Shown here piece after piece: positions 34,340 to 46,000 of a DNA stretch of 64,000 bases (position 1 is its first letter; the number at the start of each line of letters is the position of its first letter). The stretch covers positions 120,446,703 through 120,510,702 of the forward strand of contig OY294070.1 in assembly GCA_958510875.1 (NCBI GenBank), read 5' to 3'. The notes beneath the pieces are model-generated. The model saw only the letters and a list, made by a program, of their open reading frames with translations. It did not search any database and was not told where the DNA came from. A program made the position numbers and the translations under genes. This DNA comes from Endomychus coccineus. Lineage: Eukaryota; Arthropoda; Insecta; Coleoptera; Endomychidae.

Positions 34340-34345
<6 letters not shown>
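33047..34345 (+). mobile_element. Penelope-like element remnant with inverted ~392-bp arms
   Basis: Arm 33047-33439 is the inverse of 33953-34345 with no difference I could find by eye over the parts compared; both contain the motif ACGTTTCGACAACG and end at (TA)n tracts. Between them is a GIY-YIG endonuclease fragment. Penelope-like elements often carry terminal repeats in direct or inverted orientation, which explains this structure. The RT domain is absent. Confidence 0.8.
33490..33831 (+). pseudogene. GIY-YIG endonuclease domain of a Penelope-like element (5'-truncated)
   Basis: Open frame with KDCEKVYIGQSSQYLEKRLNGHKY, containing the core VYIGQ (the YIG half of GIY-YIG), the catalytic Arg (KRLNGH) and His/Tyr spacing usual for this nuclease, followed by LNKHVKDTNHTFDY and a C-terminal Lys/Asn-rich tail to TAA. 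The Cys pair before the core (PCKDC) fits the Penelope EN zinc-linker. No RT is attached, so it is not autonomous. Confidence 0.75.
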
Positions 34346-34380
<35 letters not shown>

Positions 34381-34384
34381 AATG

Positions 34385-34730
34385 CTGATATGTAACTTAT
34401 GTTGCCTCTTCCAACATTTCACCGCTGGCTCACACGATGTTCTTCGAATATTATAAGTTTTCCTCTCGTGTAATCAAAGTATAGAAAAAAAAAGCAACAC
34501 AACTCGAATAACCTCAAATCATATTGCAACCGGAATGAATCTAATGAAAAAACTTACTTTGTTCATTCGCTTGCTTTCCCTTATTTGATACTTGAATATT
34601 CGTTGAAATAATAATATAAAATTGAGTCCTGTTGTTTGCAAGTATAAACAGTAAGTATTTACCTTTTTTATTTATTCAAAATCATGTATCTTTTCTTCAA
34701 ACATTTTGCAAACACTACAGCAGCTTGTAA
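34385..34730. repeat. Diverged segmental duplicate (copy 1)
   Basis: Begins GTAACTTATGTTGCCTCTTCC and ends near TTCAAACATTTTGCAAAC; the same ~300 bp recurs at 38765-39020 with many substitutions and indels. No coding content. Confidence 0.6.
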
Positions 34731-35169
34731 ATTACATCTAGGATTACAACAAAAATGCTTCAGTGTAAATATAAATATAAAATTAGAAATTTTTTGGGAA
34801 TGCTTCAATGGTCCGCGGCCTTTACACTACTCTCTTAACGCATGAGAAGTATCACATATACAAATTCCCATTCCCGACTGCAATTTAAAGAAAATTTAAA
34901 AAATTTCCACCCTGCGTTTTTTTTTGCTGGGTTGTGACAGCTACCTAACTTAGGCTCTTGCAATAAAAAATTTTGTCGATAATGTGTGCAAATTTTTTCA
35001 GTTAATGTCTGTTTTTTTATTTATTTATTTTCTTTACTTGGCTTTCAAGGTTGAAGATTGGAATTATTCTTTCTTTGCATTGTAGTGAGTGTACTGCAAA
35101 AACTTACAAACTCGAGCCAAGTAATTTTTTTTTTTTGGTATTGTGGTCATAAAGACCTCCAAAAAGCAT

Positions 35170-35700
35170 TCTTCAACTTCTTGAGGGTGCAGATATGGTA
35201 AACCGAAGACTATCCTCAGCCATCATCCAGTTGGAGTCGCAAGATCTTCATAAATTTTTGCTAAGCTCGATGACTGGACCTTTATCCACCAAGCTTGAGT
35301 TAGGTGGAAAGGGCAACCCAATACCATCGATGATGGCCATGCATTGGTGACTGCATTTTGAAGGCCCTTTCCAAAATTGGCGAGTATGTATTGTGGAAGA
35401 AGTTCATTTCCTAACAAACTCCACCTTCACTTCAAAATTTAGAATAACTTTTCAGTTATTTCCTCCTTATTTGGTAGAAGGCAATATACTAAAGGAATAT
35501 AATGGCGATTTGACACCGTATGTAACGTGAATAGCTGATACCAGAATTTTGGTGCGAATTGGAAGGTGTCATCCAAGTAGATGTTATTATTCGCGCACAA
35601 AAATTTCAGGTTTGATGCACATGTAAAAATTACAATACTCGTTTCAGGATCTATCTACTCACAAAAAAGTTCATTTTTAATTGTCACTATATACCTCTCG
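35170..35700 (-). mobile_element. MULE (Mutator-like) transposase remnant
   Basis: Minus strand: FLCANNNIYLDDTFQFAPKF, WYQLFTLHTVSNRHYIPLVY, CLLPNKEEI, then LPQYILANFGKGLQNAVTNA and VLGCPFHLTQAWWIKVQ. This is the central MULE catalytic domain order (IYIDGTF..P..FYQLFTIH...PL.YCLLPNK ... DFE.A..NA ... GC.FH..QA.W). The second acidic residue (DFE) reads NFG, so it is catalytically dead; frames are also broken. Confidence 0.8.
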
Positions 35701-35879
35701 TAAAGTCTTTTGATAGCTCCTTCACGTGATGCTGGTGCACAAATTACAAATAATGAACGCGGTCCCTATCATAAAGTGCATAACTTACAGACCCCCCCTT
35801 CAACCACTAGTACTAAAATGAACTCATTTAGCACTCAGTTTTAAAATGAACTCATCTTAGCAGTCAGTGTTCGAATGAA

Positions 35880-36060
35880 TCACATTTGACAATAACAATC
35901 AGAGTCAAAAAGATGACTTCTCGTAACTGAATCGCAAAAAGTATAGTTTGCAATTCGTTTTATGAGCTTCTATAGAAATTCGTGCTTATAGACGCTCGTT
36001 CCGCTCGTGCGTTGTAAAACACGTGACTAATATGCCGTTTCTAGAACTTCTTACATAGTC
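35880..36060. repeat. Dispersed copy of the ~150-180-bp block also found upstream of the takeout genes
   Basis: TGACTTCTCGTAACTGAAT...AAAGTATAGTTTGCAATTCG matches 940-1080, 15820-15960 and (reverse) ~52660-52730. Because this copy is not next to a gene, the block is a dispersed repeat and not in itself proof of promoter duplication. Confidence 0.55.
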
Positions 36061-36360
36061 GGGTCAAATTAGACGTTAAAAATGTGAAGGCTCGAAATTT
36101 TTTCCAAACAGACCAATCAACTAAATTTTTTTTGCAAATCGTTCCTGGACGGACACTAACGATATTGAACTTAAAGATCTAGTCGCTCGACAATTTTTCA
36201 CATGTTAAACCGAAAATTTGCCAATTTTCATTGTAAAATTGGTAAGTATTGCCAAAATTGGCTGGAAAACTCCACTAGAGGGTTTTCGGGGTCGCTGATC
36301 ACGATTCCGAAGTTAGATTTACCATTTTCGACCGCAGTATCTAGAAATTGGCCAATTATA

Positions 36361-38633
36361 CAGGGTGTCCTCGAACTGCGTGGCCAAAATGGAACCGAAG
36401 ATTCTTTGACTCGAAAAAAATTTGATGAGCCTTTTTACTTTTGCCTCGAGTGTCTTGTTTAGCCGGTAGAGGGCTTCAAAGTTGCAAAAATAATTTTGTT
36501 TTTTCGGTATAACTTGAGAACGTGATGGAGGACTTTTACAATATTTGGCAAGTGAGTTACTGTCAATAATAGTCGCTTTTGAGAGTGGAGCACAGAGCCT
36601 TAGAGACCATAGAAATGGCTCAAACTTGAGGATGTAACGGGAAAGGTGTCTAGAACTTTTTTGTGGTCAATGTAATTCACCCGATATTTTTTATGTAGAT
36701 ATCTTATCTAATTTGAAAACTTTGTTTACTCTTAGAAAATTTCGATAAAATCAACGGATTAGCTTGAAAAAACTAATTTTCGAGTCTCTGCAATTTTGGC
36801 TTACTAATTTTACTTGATTGAAATACCTTAGTTGCCACTGCTTTTCTAATGTCATTTTGGCATTTGGAGAATTTATTCTCAAAACTGTCAGTTTTTACTT
36901 TGCTTTCCGTACAAATTTTATGAAATTATGGCTCAAAATTTCACTAACACTGAAATGGTTAATATCTCGGTAAAACACGAATAATAAAAACAATAGAAAT
37001 GGGGAAACGATGTGATTATTTAGGAAAAACAAATGCTAAATTGAAAGAAACAACAAAACTTTTTGGGAAATCGCTAAGGCATCAATTGTTCTAAATGTTG
37101 CCCATTTTCCTGAATACACAAATTAATTCGTTTCAAGAAATTGAATTGAACTCTGGCTAGTACTTCAGGATCATTCTTCAATAAATCCGCTTCATGATTA
37201 ATTCGTTGCAACAATTTCTCCCGTGGGTTTACTGGAGCTGCATAAACTTTCGCCCCATAGAAAGAAGTCGCAGGCGTCAAATCAGGGGAGCGGGCCTGCC
37301 AGTTCACTGGTGCATCGTGTCCTCTACCTATCCAGCGATCTGGATATTCCGCATTCAAATGTCGCCTCACAGCTAATGTGAATTGAGAAGGTGCACCATC
37401 ATGCATAAACCAAAGGTCACGACGAATGTGTAAGGGCAAGTCTTCCAACAGTTCAGGTAGCGTTTGTTCCAAAAAGTTCAATCGATCGGGTATAACGGTA
37501 GGACCAATAATAAAGTTATCCACAATTCCAACCCAAACATTGATTTCAGTTTGATTCTGAAAATGTGTAACTTCCGTTTCATGAGGATTTTCATCAGCAC
37601 AGAGATGTTCATTATGGAGGTTAAAAAGACCACATCTCGTGAAAGTAGCTTCGTCCGTGAACAGAATTCTTCTACAAAAATTGGGGTTTGCGTTTTGTCT
37701 TTAGACAATAAACCGACAGAAATCTAGCCGTTGACCTGGATCCATGGCAATAAGTATTGAACTGTTTTAACATGATAGGGATACAACAGTTCTTCTTTCA
37801 GTACATTATGAACTAATGATGTTCAGGCTCCAATACGAAGTCCCAAACGCCGTGTGCTTATCCTAGGTTCAGTTTCAACCGCTTCCAGTATCTCTTCTTC
37901 GAGCTCTAACGTCCTTCCTGTCCGTCTGCGTTCAGTTTCTCTGCAATTTGCTTCAAATCTGCCAATTTCGCGAAGTCGCCTCTCGATATTAGCAAAGGTT
38001 TGCCGATTTGGAATTCTGCGGTGCGGATATCTTTCCCTATGAGCTTGTACACTTCTCCGGCCATTGCAACGACAAAGTCCATAAATCAATAACATATCAA
38101 CCATTTCAGTGTTAGTGAAATTTTGAGCCATAATTTTATAATGACATTAGAAAAGCAAAGGCAACTAAGGTATTTTAATCAAGTAAAATTAGTAAGCCAA
38201 AATTGCAGACTCAAAAATTAATTTTTTCAAGCTAATCCGTTAATTTTATCAAAATTTTCTAAGACTAAGAAAAGTTTTCAAATAACATAAGCTATCTACG
38301 TAAAAAATATAGAGTGAATTACATCGACCACAAAAAAGTTCTCGACATTTTTCCCGTTACATCCTCAAGTTTGAGCCATTTCTATGGTCTCTAAGGCTCT
38401 GTGCTCCACTGTCAAAAACGGCTATTATTAACAGTAACTCACCTGCCAAATATTGTAAAAGTCCTCCATCACGTTCTCAAGTTATACCGAAAAAACAAAA
38501 TTATTTTAGCAACTTTGAAGCCCTCTACCGGCTAAACAAGACACTTGAGGCAAAAGAAAAAAGACTCGTCAAATTTTTTTCGAATCAAAGAATCTTCGGT
38601 TTTATTTTGGCCACGCAGTTCGAGGACACCCTG
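36361..38633 (-). mobile_element. Mariner/IS630-like transposon with ~500-600-bp inverted repeats
   Basis: Ends CAGGGTGTCC...GGACACCCTG, flanked by TA (36359-36360 and 38634-38635). The inverse similarity continues inward to about 36963 on the left and 38095 on the right and includes the transposase start codon region. The element is 2273 bp and carries one transposase reading frame on the minus strand in two pieces. It is nested in an older repeat: about 75 bp around ATCACGATTCCG[AG]AGTTAGAT is present on both flanks (36262-36345 and 38690-38762). Confidence 0.85.
37074..38131 (-). pseudogene. Mariner-like transposase, interrupted
   Basis: N-terminal part (38131-37823): MAQNFTNTEMVDMLLIYGLC, then a helix-turn-helix with RERYPHRRIPNRQTFANIERRL, ending RRLGLRIGA. 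C-terminal part (37523-37074): MDNFIIGPTVIPDRLNFLEQ, LWFMHDGAPSQFTLAVRRHL, WIGRGHDAPVNWQARSPDLT, then KVYAAPVNPREKLLQRI. The Asp in HDGAP and the Asp in SPDLTP are catalytic-type acids of DDE/D transposases of this arthropod mariner-like family. The stretch between (37523-37823) holds further similarity with stops, so the gene is inactive. Confidence 0.8.
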
Positions 38634-38764
38634 TATGTCTGAAAAATAGCCAAATTTAACAATTTCGTAATTTTTGTTGAAAATGACTAAAACATTTCAC
38701 TCGGAAGTTTTTGAGGTCGCTGATCACGATTCCGGAGTTAGATTCACCATTTTCGACCGCGGTA

Positions 38765-39020
38765 ACTTATGTTTCCTCTTCCAACATTTCACCACTGGCT
38801 CACACGTTGTTCTTCGAATATTCTAGATAATTTTAAATTATTTTGTAGTTGGAATGAATTTAATGATAAATATTTTTATTCATTCCCTTGGTTTTGTTCA
38901 TTTGAAATTTGAATATTGATTGAAATAATAATATACAATTAAGACCTGTTTTTTGCAAGTATAAACAGTAAGTATTTACCTTATTTTCCTATTTGAAATA
39001 ATTAAATGCATTTTTTTCTT
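38765..39020. repeat. Diverged segmental duplicate (copy 2)
   Basis: Partner of 34385-34730 (ACTTATGTTTCCTCTTCCAAC ... CAAACATTTCGCAAAC). With the copies on either side of the MULE and mariner region, it suggests a tandem duplication of the older DNA before these elements inserted. Confidence 0.55.
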
Positions 39021-39625
39021 CAAACATTTCGCAAACGGGTAGGAGACTCCTTAGTCGGGAGGGTCAGCATCGGAGTGTGGTTCTGAGTATAGCTTGTAAA
39101 GTTCTCAGGAGTTCGGACCCTCACCTGTGCCTTGTTAAAAGTCACGAATTGGCCGTAGTGGGATCATTTATCGTCAAGGCAGTACAAAAAGCTGCGGAAA
39201 AACTTGATCTCGAATTTCACATCAGTGGAGAAGGCCAACTAGAGGGCAACCTCCTCGCATGGAAGCCCAGATAAATGCCGCGGAGTAAGATCTTATGCTC
39301 AGGCGTTTTCTACCGGAACATTAAAAGGCTCGGCTTGGCAGCCAGGCTAGCTTTCGGCTACCTAAGGTCATCCGGGGTTACATCCGAGATCAAGGAATTG
39401 ACCGCAGCTTGCCAAGATGGCGTAATAAGCACCTTGGTCTATCGCCGCAACGTGATGAATGTGCAAGCTCTTGATGTCAGCTGCAGCGTCTGTCGAGAGC
39501 CGCCCGAAACGCTTTTCGACCTGCTCTCGGCGTGTCCGGCAAAAGTGACCTCGGAGTACACCCCTCGCCAAGCGGTGAAATGTTGGAAGAGGAAACTGGC
39601 ATATACATTTATCTTACAATAGTTT
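39020..39625 (+). mobile_element. RLE-type LINE fragment (linker and Cys-rich knuckle)
   Basis: Two adjacent frames: ACKVLRSSDPHLCLVKSHEL...QKAAEKLDLEFHISGEG (39077-39274), then KRLGLAARLAFGYLRSSGVT...ELTAACQDGVISTLVYRRNV and VSCSVCREPPETLFDLLSACP (39275-39622). C-x2-C plus PET..LLSACP is the zinc knuckle between RT and restriction-like endonuclease in R2/R4/NeSL-type elements, and it matches the element at 8512-10075. A stop at 39272 separates the two frames. Confidence 0.65.
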
Positions 39626-39649
39626 GTGTATCGGGTTGCAGAAAAAAGT

Positions 39650-39860
39650 AAACAAAAATTTAAATCATCTTAGCTAGTGGGAAAATGATGAGATCGAAGA
39701 TTTGCATTCGAATTTTTCTCCAAGGTTTGAAGGTTATAAGCATAGGGAAAGACCTCGCAAGGTAAAAATAGGTCTGGTAGGAAGAAAGTAATGGTTCTAA
39801 TTTGGTTGCGTTTCATATTCCGTTTTTGGCTAGAAATTAACTTATTTTTCAACAATTTTT
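39650..39860 (-). mobile_element. LINE ORF2 C-terminal end (distal part)
   Basis: Minus strand reads RTITFFLPDLFLPCEVFPYA and YNLQTLEKNSNANLRSHHFP, the same C-terminus as the plus-strand LINE at 31560-31700. Its proximal half lies at 40700-40430; a Penelope-like fragment separates the two. Confidence 0.65.
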
Positions 39861-39899
39861 CGTAACCATTGTCCTATATCCTGAAGTTTCTCAACTTCG

Positions 39900-40440
39900 T
39901 TGTTACAAGTTTTTTTGGTCAAAGAACGTTCAATAATCCATGAACACGGTTTATGCATAGCGCGAAAGTAGGAATTCGACATAAACAGAAAATCCACTTA
40001 AACGAGTAAATATATTCCAGCGGATTCATGGACACCAATTGATTATAAGTGGCGCCATTCGATGGTCTTGTTCATAGATTATTAAATATTCCTTTGAGCC
40101 AAAAAAAAGTACAACAGCAAAGTTGAAAAATTCCAGCCAATAGCGACGGACAATGTTTAGGACAAATCTTTGATAAATAAGCTAAGTTCCAACCAAACAC
40201 TAAATGGAACGCAATCAACTAACCAAATGAAATTCAAAAGTTACGCTATCATTCTTCAGTAATCAATAAATTCCATAATTTATTTTCTGCATTTGCGAAA
40301 AAGACTGTCTATAGAAGCAAGAATAATCTAAAAAACTGTTTAGGCAGTACTTTTGAAAAAGTTCTCGAAATCAACAAATCCGGAATTTGCAAAATTGATT
40401 GCAAGTCATGTTCAAAATGCTATGTGTGTCAAATTATAAG
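39900..40440 (+). mobile_element. Penelope-like RT/EN fragment interrupting a LINE
   Basis: Plus-strand frames: KYIPADSWTPIDYKWRHSMV, VHRLLNIPLSQKKYNSKVEK, then KFHNLFSAFAKKTVYRSKNN, LKNCLGSTFEKVLEINKSGI, CKIDCKSCSKCYVCQ. This is the RT thumb, linker and beginning of the GIY-YIG domain of a Penelope-like family different from the one at 56-64 kb. The frame ends where the LINE resumes. Confidence 0.65.
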
Positions 40441-40700
40441 AGACATTTTAGTCTCGAACCCGACAGTGCAGAGGTGAGTAGTTTGAGCTCGTCTAGTCCG
40501 CCTATCTGGAATCTCTCGTGGTGGAACAACGGACGAAATTTCTGAAGAACACCGAACATGGAAATATCTATATAAAAGGGAGATATCGCTCACCTTCCTA
40601 TGCTGTTCTAGAGACGTCAATGGAGTGTTTGGGAGCCGAACTGCAAAAATGTTAAGCGCGTACCAAGTGCATAATGTATGTAAATTATAGTAATTCATGT
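40430..40700 (-). mobile_element. LINE ORF2 C-terminal region (proximal part)
   Basis: Minus strand: NTPLTSLEQHRKVSDISLLY, RYFHVRCSSEISSVVPPREI, PDRRTRRAQTTHLCTVGFET. Close to the fragment at 31325-31549 in inverse orientation; 3'-flanking sequence to ~40860 is also shared with 31140-31320. Confidence 0.7.
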
Positions 40701-40881
40701 TTCTACTTATTTTCTGTATATCTGTAAGATAACAAATAAATATGTTGTGCTATAACTAAATCTACGACTTTTTTGAATACCTTCAAATAAGTCGTGCTCA
40801 CCTAACGTGTTTCAAATGGAGAACAAAAACATAGAACATTTACAACTACGTTTCATGCTCAAGATCACTGGGTTACTAGTA

Positions 40882-41018
40882 CAGTCATTTTATGGATTTT
40901 TTTGAGATTTGGTACTTTTTTTCCGACTTAAAGTTTGAGGATACAGAAAGTTAGAAAATTTTCCGTAGAGTACGGAAAAAATAGTGGCTGAAAACCTCCA
41001 ATGAAGGAAAATGTCTTA

Positions 41019-41100
<82 letters not shown>

Positions 41101-42707
41101 GATTTTCCGTGTTTTTCCGGGAAAGAACACTTATATCTTCGAAAATAAGCATTTTAGAAGGAAAAGTTTCCAACAAAAGATGTTCAGCATCAAATTTTAC
41201 ATAGGAATTGGTTATTTTGAATTCAATTTTCATCGAATTTTCCTAGCATTGGATGGGAAAACAAAATATTTTCGAATAAGAACTATATATGAGAAAAAAT
41301 TGCATTTGGCTGGTAAATATGGAATGATAATTTTATATTGGGGTATATATCGTTACTGTGAATGATTATAATTAAGAATTTCCCAATATTTGCCCTAATT
41401 TTCCGGGTTAGGAAAACTTTATTTTATTTTTTTCAATCTTAGTGTATGATATGTCGATTTTTAGGTTTTATAGAGCTCTGATAACGATTTTTTAGTTCAT
41501 TTTGTCGTGAAGTCATTGAAAACGTACATTCGGAAAATGGAAAACTTTTTTTTTTTTATTATGGCGTGTGACAGATCAATTCTTATGTTTTTTAGGGTTC
41601 GGAAAACGTTTTTTTAGTTAATTTTGTCACGAAATTCAATTGTTTTCGTTAGTATGTAGAGCAATAAGAAAAAACAAATTATATAAAATTATAAAAAAAA
41701 TTTTAAAAATTCTTGATCTCCCGCGCGTTCAAAATTCTCGATCGAGCACCACTGCGTTAAATCTTTCGATGCGCTGGACTATGTATGTGGCACCACTGCA
41801 ATGAATTTGTGCGCAAGCGTTCAATCATATGATGCCCAAAATAACGCCACATGTGCTCTGTTATTGTATACGTTAAACGTTATTATAAAATATTTACAGC
41901 TGAGCTGTTGTGTATTCCGTGTAAACAATTATTTTATTGATATATTTGATTAAAACATCGTTTAAGTGAAAAACAATTTGATTCTAACAACCTCGTTTCT
42001 AATATTAAATTGTTTAAATTAAAATTTTCGGATATATATTTTCAATGATTTTTCACGATGAAACAAAGTAAAAAACGTTTTCAGAACCCTAAAAAATATA
42101 ACAACACACGCCATAATCAAAAAAAAAAAAAGTTTTATGTTTTCCGAATGTTCGTTTTCAATGACTTTTCACGACAAAATGAACTGAAAAATCGTTATCA
42201 GAGCTCTATAAAACCTAAAAATCGACATATCGTACACTAAGATTGAAAAACCCGGAAAATTAGGGCAAATATTGGAAAATACTTAATTATAATCATTTAC
42301 AGTAACGACATATACCCCAATATAAAATAATCATACCATATTATTTACCAGCCAAATGCAATTTTTTTTCATATATAGTTCTTATTCGAAAATATTTTGT
42401 TTTCCTATTCAATGCTTGGAAAATTCGATGAAAATCAAATTCAGAATAGTCAATTCCTATGTAAAATTTAATGCTGAACAACTTTTGTTTGAAACGTTTC
42501 CTTCTAAAATGCTTATTTTCGAAGATATAGGTGTTCTTTCCCGGAAAAACACGGAAAATCGTATATATATATATAAATTTAGACATTTTCCTTCATTGGA
42601 GGTTTTCAGCCACTATTTTTTTCGTAATCTACGGAAAATTTTCTAACTTTCTGTATTTTCAAACCTTAAGTCGAAAAAAAAAGTACGACCAATCCATAAA
42701 ATGACTG
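40882..42707. mobile_element. 1.8-kb foldback element with ~650-700-bp inverted arms
   Basis: Ends CAGTCATTTTATGGA... and ...CCATAAAATGACTG, flanked by TA (40880-40881 and 42708-42709). The inverse match runs inward through ATTTTCCGTGTTTTTCCGGG, GTATGTCGATTTTTAGG-type and TTATGGCGTGTG blocks to about 41640 on the left and 42040 on the right. The arms differ by scattered substitutions and by the (TA)n expansion on the left. The ~400-bp core and the arms have no transposase; the open frames are short. A non-autonomous TA-target foldback transposon. Confidence 0.85.
41023..41100. repeat. (TA)n microsatellite in left arm of the foldback element
   Basis: About 78 bp of AT dinucleotides; the equivalent site in the right arm (42560-42575) has only ~14 bp, so the tract expanded after insertion. 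Confidence 0.95.
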
Positions 42708-43070
42708 TACTATACCTCAAAGTACAATTATTGGATGAGAATAATTCATATTCATTCATGTTCAATGAATTCATCATCGAGTATGCAACTCACAAATCGT
42801 AGATTATTGGAATATGTAATAAAACAGATATTGTAATACGTATATATATTTATGTAGTAAGAAAAATAAATGGGGTAGCTGATGATAATAAGTTATGTAC
42901 ATTATAATCTACCCTGCGGTATCGATATCGTTCCTCAAATTACCGGGATTTCAAAGAATGCTTAATCTAGAATGTACTTTTAGAAAGTTCCTCCAGTTCC
43001 AAAACCAAGGTACAGAATGAAATTAGAGAAACTTTCGCAAGAAGAACTAACTAACTATGCTTCCAGGATT

Positions 43071-46000
43071 TTAATTTTTTAGGAAAATCTCTGAAAGTGG
43101 AACTTTTGAAAATAGTTCATTAGCGATTTTCAAATGCGCACCTTCTAGAACTGGGACGTACGTTGGTGCTACTTCACCAAAGATGTCTTGCCAATTCGCA
43201 TTCATAAGTTTGAGCATTTCGGCGCTCCTCTTTTCGTCGCCATCGTACAAATTGCTTAACTCGAATCCGATTTTATCTATATGGGCAATTTGTAAAGTCG
43301 ATTTCTTAAATTTCAAAAAGTCTTCGCCATCTTCCTTGTTTACTTCTGTCTCGAAATCCTGTATGAATGAGCAATTAGCTAAAACAAAGAAATAAATAAT
43401 AAGTTCAATACGTTTTTACGAATCAGTATTCTAGAATCACATTTCTTATTAGCGAAGCTTGAGGTAATAATAATGATACTGAACTTATTTTCGTCTATTA
43501 ATACAATACAATAATAATTACTTAAATTAAGTTATTTAATATAATCTACAGTAATACAATAAATAAATGATTCCCATTTAAGCCATATTGACTTGTGCAA
43601 GGGACATAGAATGAGATCAAAAACAAAAACATAGAGAAAAGGAAGAAAGAACCCATCATCAAATATGACATAATCATAAAATATAATTTATTTATTAATT
43701 CGTTCGTTTATTTTTTTTAATATGCCTATGAAAATAATGTATGTAAACTAGCCGCCTTAGCAGTTATGGCCCATTTTTTTACATTTTTGTTATATGATTT
43801 AATATATTTTTTTAATAAACTTTGAGTCAAAAGAAAATAGATTGTAGATTTTAGGCAAGTGAAATAAATGACACTTCTGTGGGATGGATGGTGTTATTTG
43901 CTTTTAATGGAATGCATTGATATTCCGATATTGGTCTTGTATGATGATTATGGGAATATGAAGTGATACGATTCTTTTATATTGAAAACCTGAAATTGCA
44001 TAAATTACAAATTAGTTGTAAGCAATCTAGGGTTCAAAATAATTTCAATTACCTTTTTTTAAGCAACTTGGACTAGCTTAATATGTTTACATCTAAGATA
44101 CCATATATAAATACAGATTTTACAAACGCGTAGGCATTTTCCAGAAGATGAATAGTTAAATTGTTTTTTTAAGTTTTAAAAAGGTAAAAAGGTTTTTTCA
44201 CACGATTTGTAAGTCTATCTATATGTTCATCCCATCTCAAGTGTGGATCGATGTAAACCCCAAAATATTTTACATTTCTTACTCTATTTATGTTTGTGTG
44301 ATGTGCATACATATGAATATATTGTCAAGTTACGTAAGTAAGGTTTTTTCATATGAAGTAAGACACAAAAATTTCGATTAAATAAAACAACAATTACATT
44401 TTTTTTAAACCACTTTTAATAATAAGATGAAACTTCACTATAGTTCCAACACCGAAGTACCATTATCAAGCATATACAAAATTATGAAGTAAACTATAAA
44501 CATTTCAATTATAAATAGGAACTAATGGTTAATGAGATTACAATTCAAAGTAAGAGATCATCGGAAATTCAGAAACAGGTAGATCTCTGGAAAATACTGT
44601 GTGAAATGAGCAACAATTTGTGCATCAGGATAATTACGATTTAATATTCAAAGAAATATTCTAAATGCTTTGAAAGACAAAAAAAAATATCACTTTGGTA
44701 TAGGTCTAATTCAGGGGTCTTCAAACTGTCCAGCCTTAGGGCTATACTGTTTACTCGAGTGAGTTCCAAGGGCCAAAATCATTGTAATTTTCCTGCCATC
44801 ATCTATAATTTGTAGACTAGTCGCCGAGTACGCGCTCTGAGCAGGCATACGCTTGCTAAATTCCCTAGTTCAATTAATATTGTGTGCTAACTGTACTTTA
44901 TTGTTACGATCCCAACACTTGACGACACCTGGTGGTCATACGCGGAAATAGATAGTGATAGTACCCTTTATCGCTAACAGATAGCGCTAGTAGTACTTTC
45001 AAAAGCGCAGTAACAATGAAACATTCACGAAGATTCTCGTTGCTTCGAGAAAGTTCCGGTGTATCCAGCTCACTTCTATATGGCAGTAATTGTATTGTGT
45101 AAAACTTCAAGCGGCGCGACCGCGAGTCAGTCTACCTAGGGAAGGAGAAGGAAACGAAACTGCTTGTTGTGAAATAAAGCAGTGCGTAACAGTGTTTTGT
45201 TTGACTTGTTGTTATTGTGTGTGATTTACTACTAGTATAGAAAAGAACCAAAAATTAGACAGTGAATGCATAACATTCAAAGATCGAAGAAACTTTCAAT
45301 ATTTTGTAATGGAGTCCAGTAAAAAGGCACTATATTTGATTTGCTATGAAACAATAGCAGTTCTCAAAGATTATAATATTAAACTTCATTATGAAACGAA
45401 ACATTTTCAAAATTACTCAATATATACAGGGAGGTTGCGGACGGAAAAATTTGAAGCTTTGAAGCGCAAATTGAAATCGCAGCTTTGTTTACGAAACTCA
45501 ATACTAAACCAGAGGCAACTCCTGCCAGCTTTCGTGTGGCTTTTGAAATTGCGAAACGTGGAAAACCATTTACCGATGGAGAAATGATCAAAGAATGCGT
45601 AATTGCAGTAACCGAAGAAATATATGATCTCAACTGTCTGACAAAAATGGACATCTTGAGTGGTTTTCTCTGGCCTTGGATGAGCCAGCGGATATGTCTG
45701 ATACTGCTCAGGTATTGATTTTTATTCAAGGAATAGATAAAAGGTATGAAGTGTATGAAGAAGTCCCTTTTATCAATTCTATTAATAAAAAGAACCTACG
45801 ATGGAAAAACTTCAAATCTATTACTACTGATGGAGGCAAAAACATGTGTGGTAAAAATAAAGAAGTAGTTACTCTTGTGTCAAAGGCTGTAGAAAATGAT
45901 GGTGGTTCAAAACCATTAGTCTTACGTTGTATCATTCATCTACAGTCATTGTGTGGGAAATGTTTCGATATGTCTGAAGTTCTAAAACCAGTGTGACTAT

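Noticed and set aside
36926..36960. A second transposase start read as a separate gene
   Set aside because: It is only the inverted-repeat copy of the first ~11 codons; stops follow at once.
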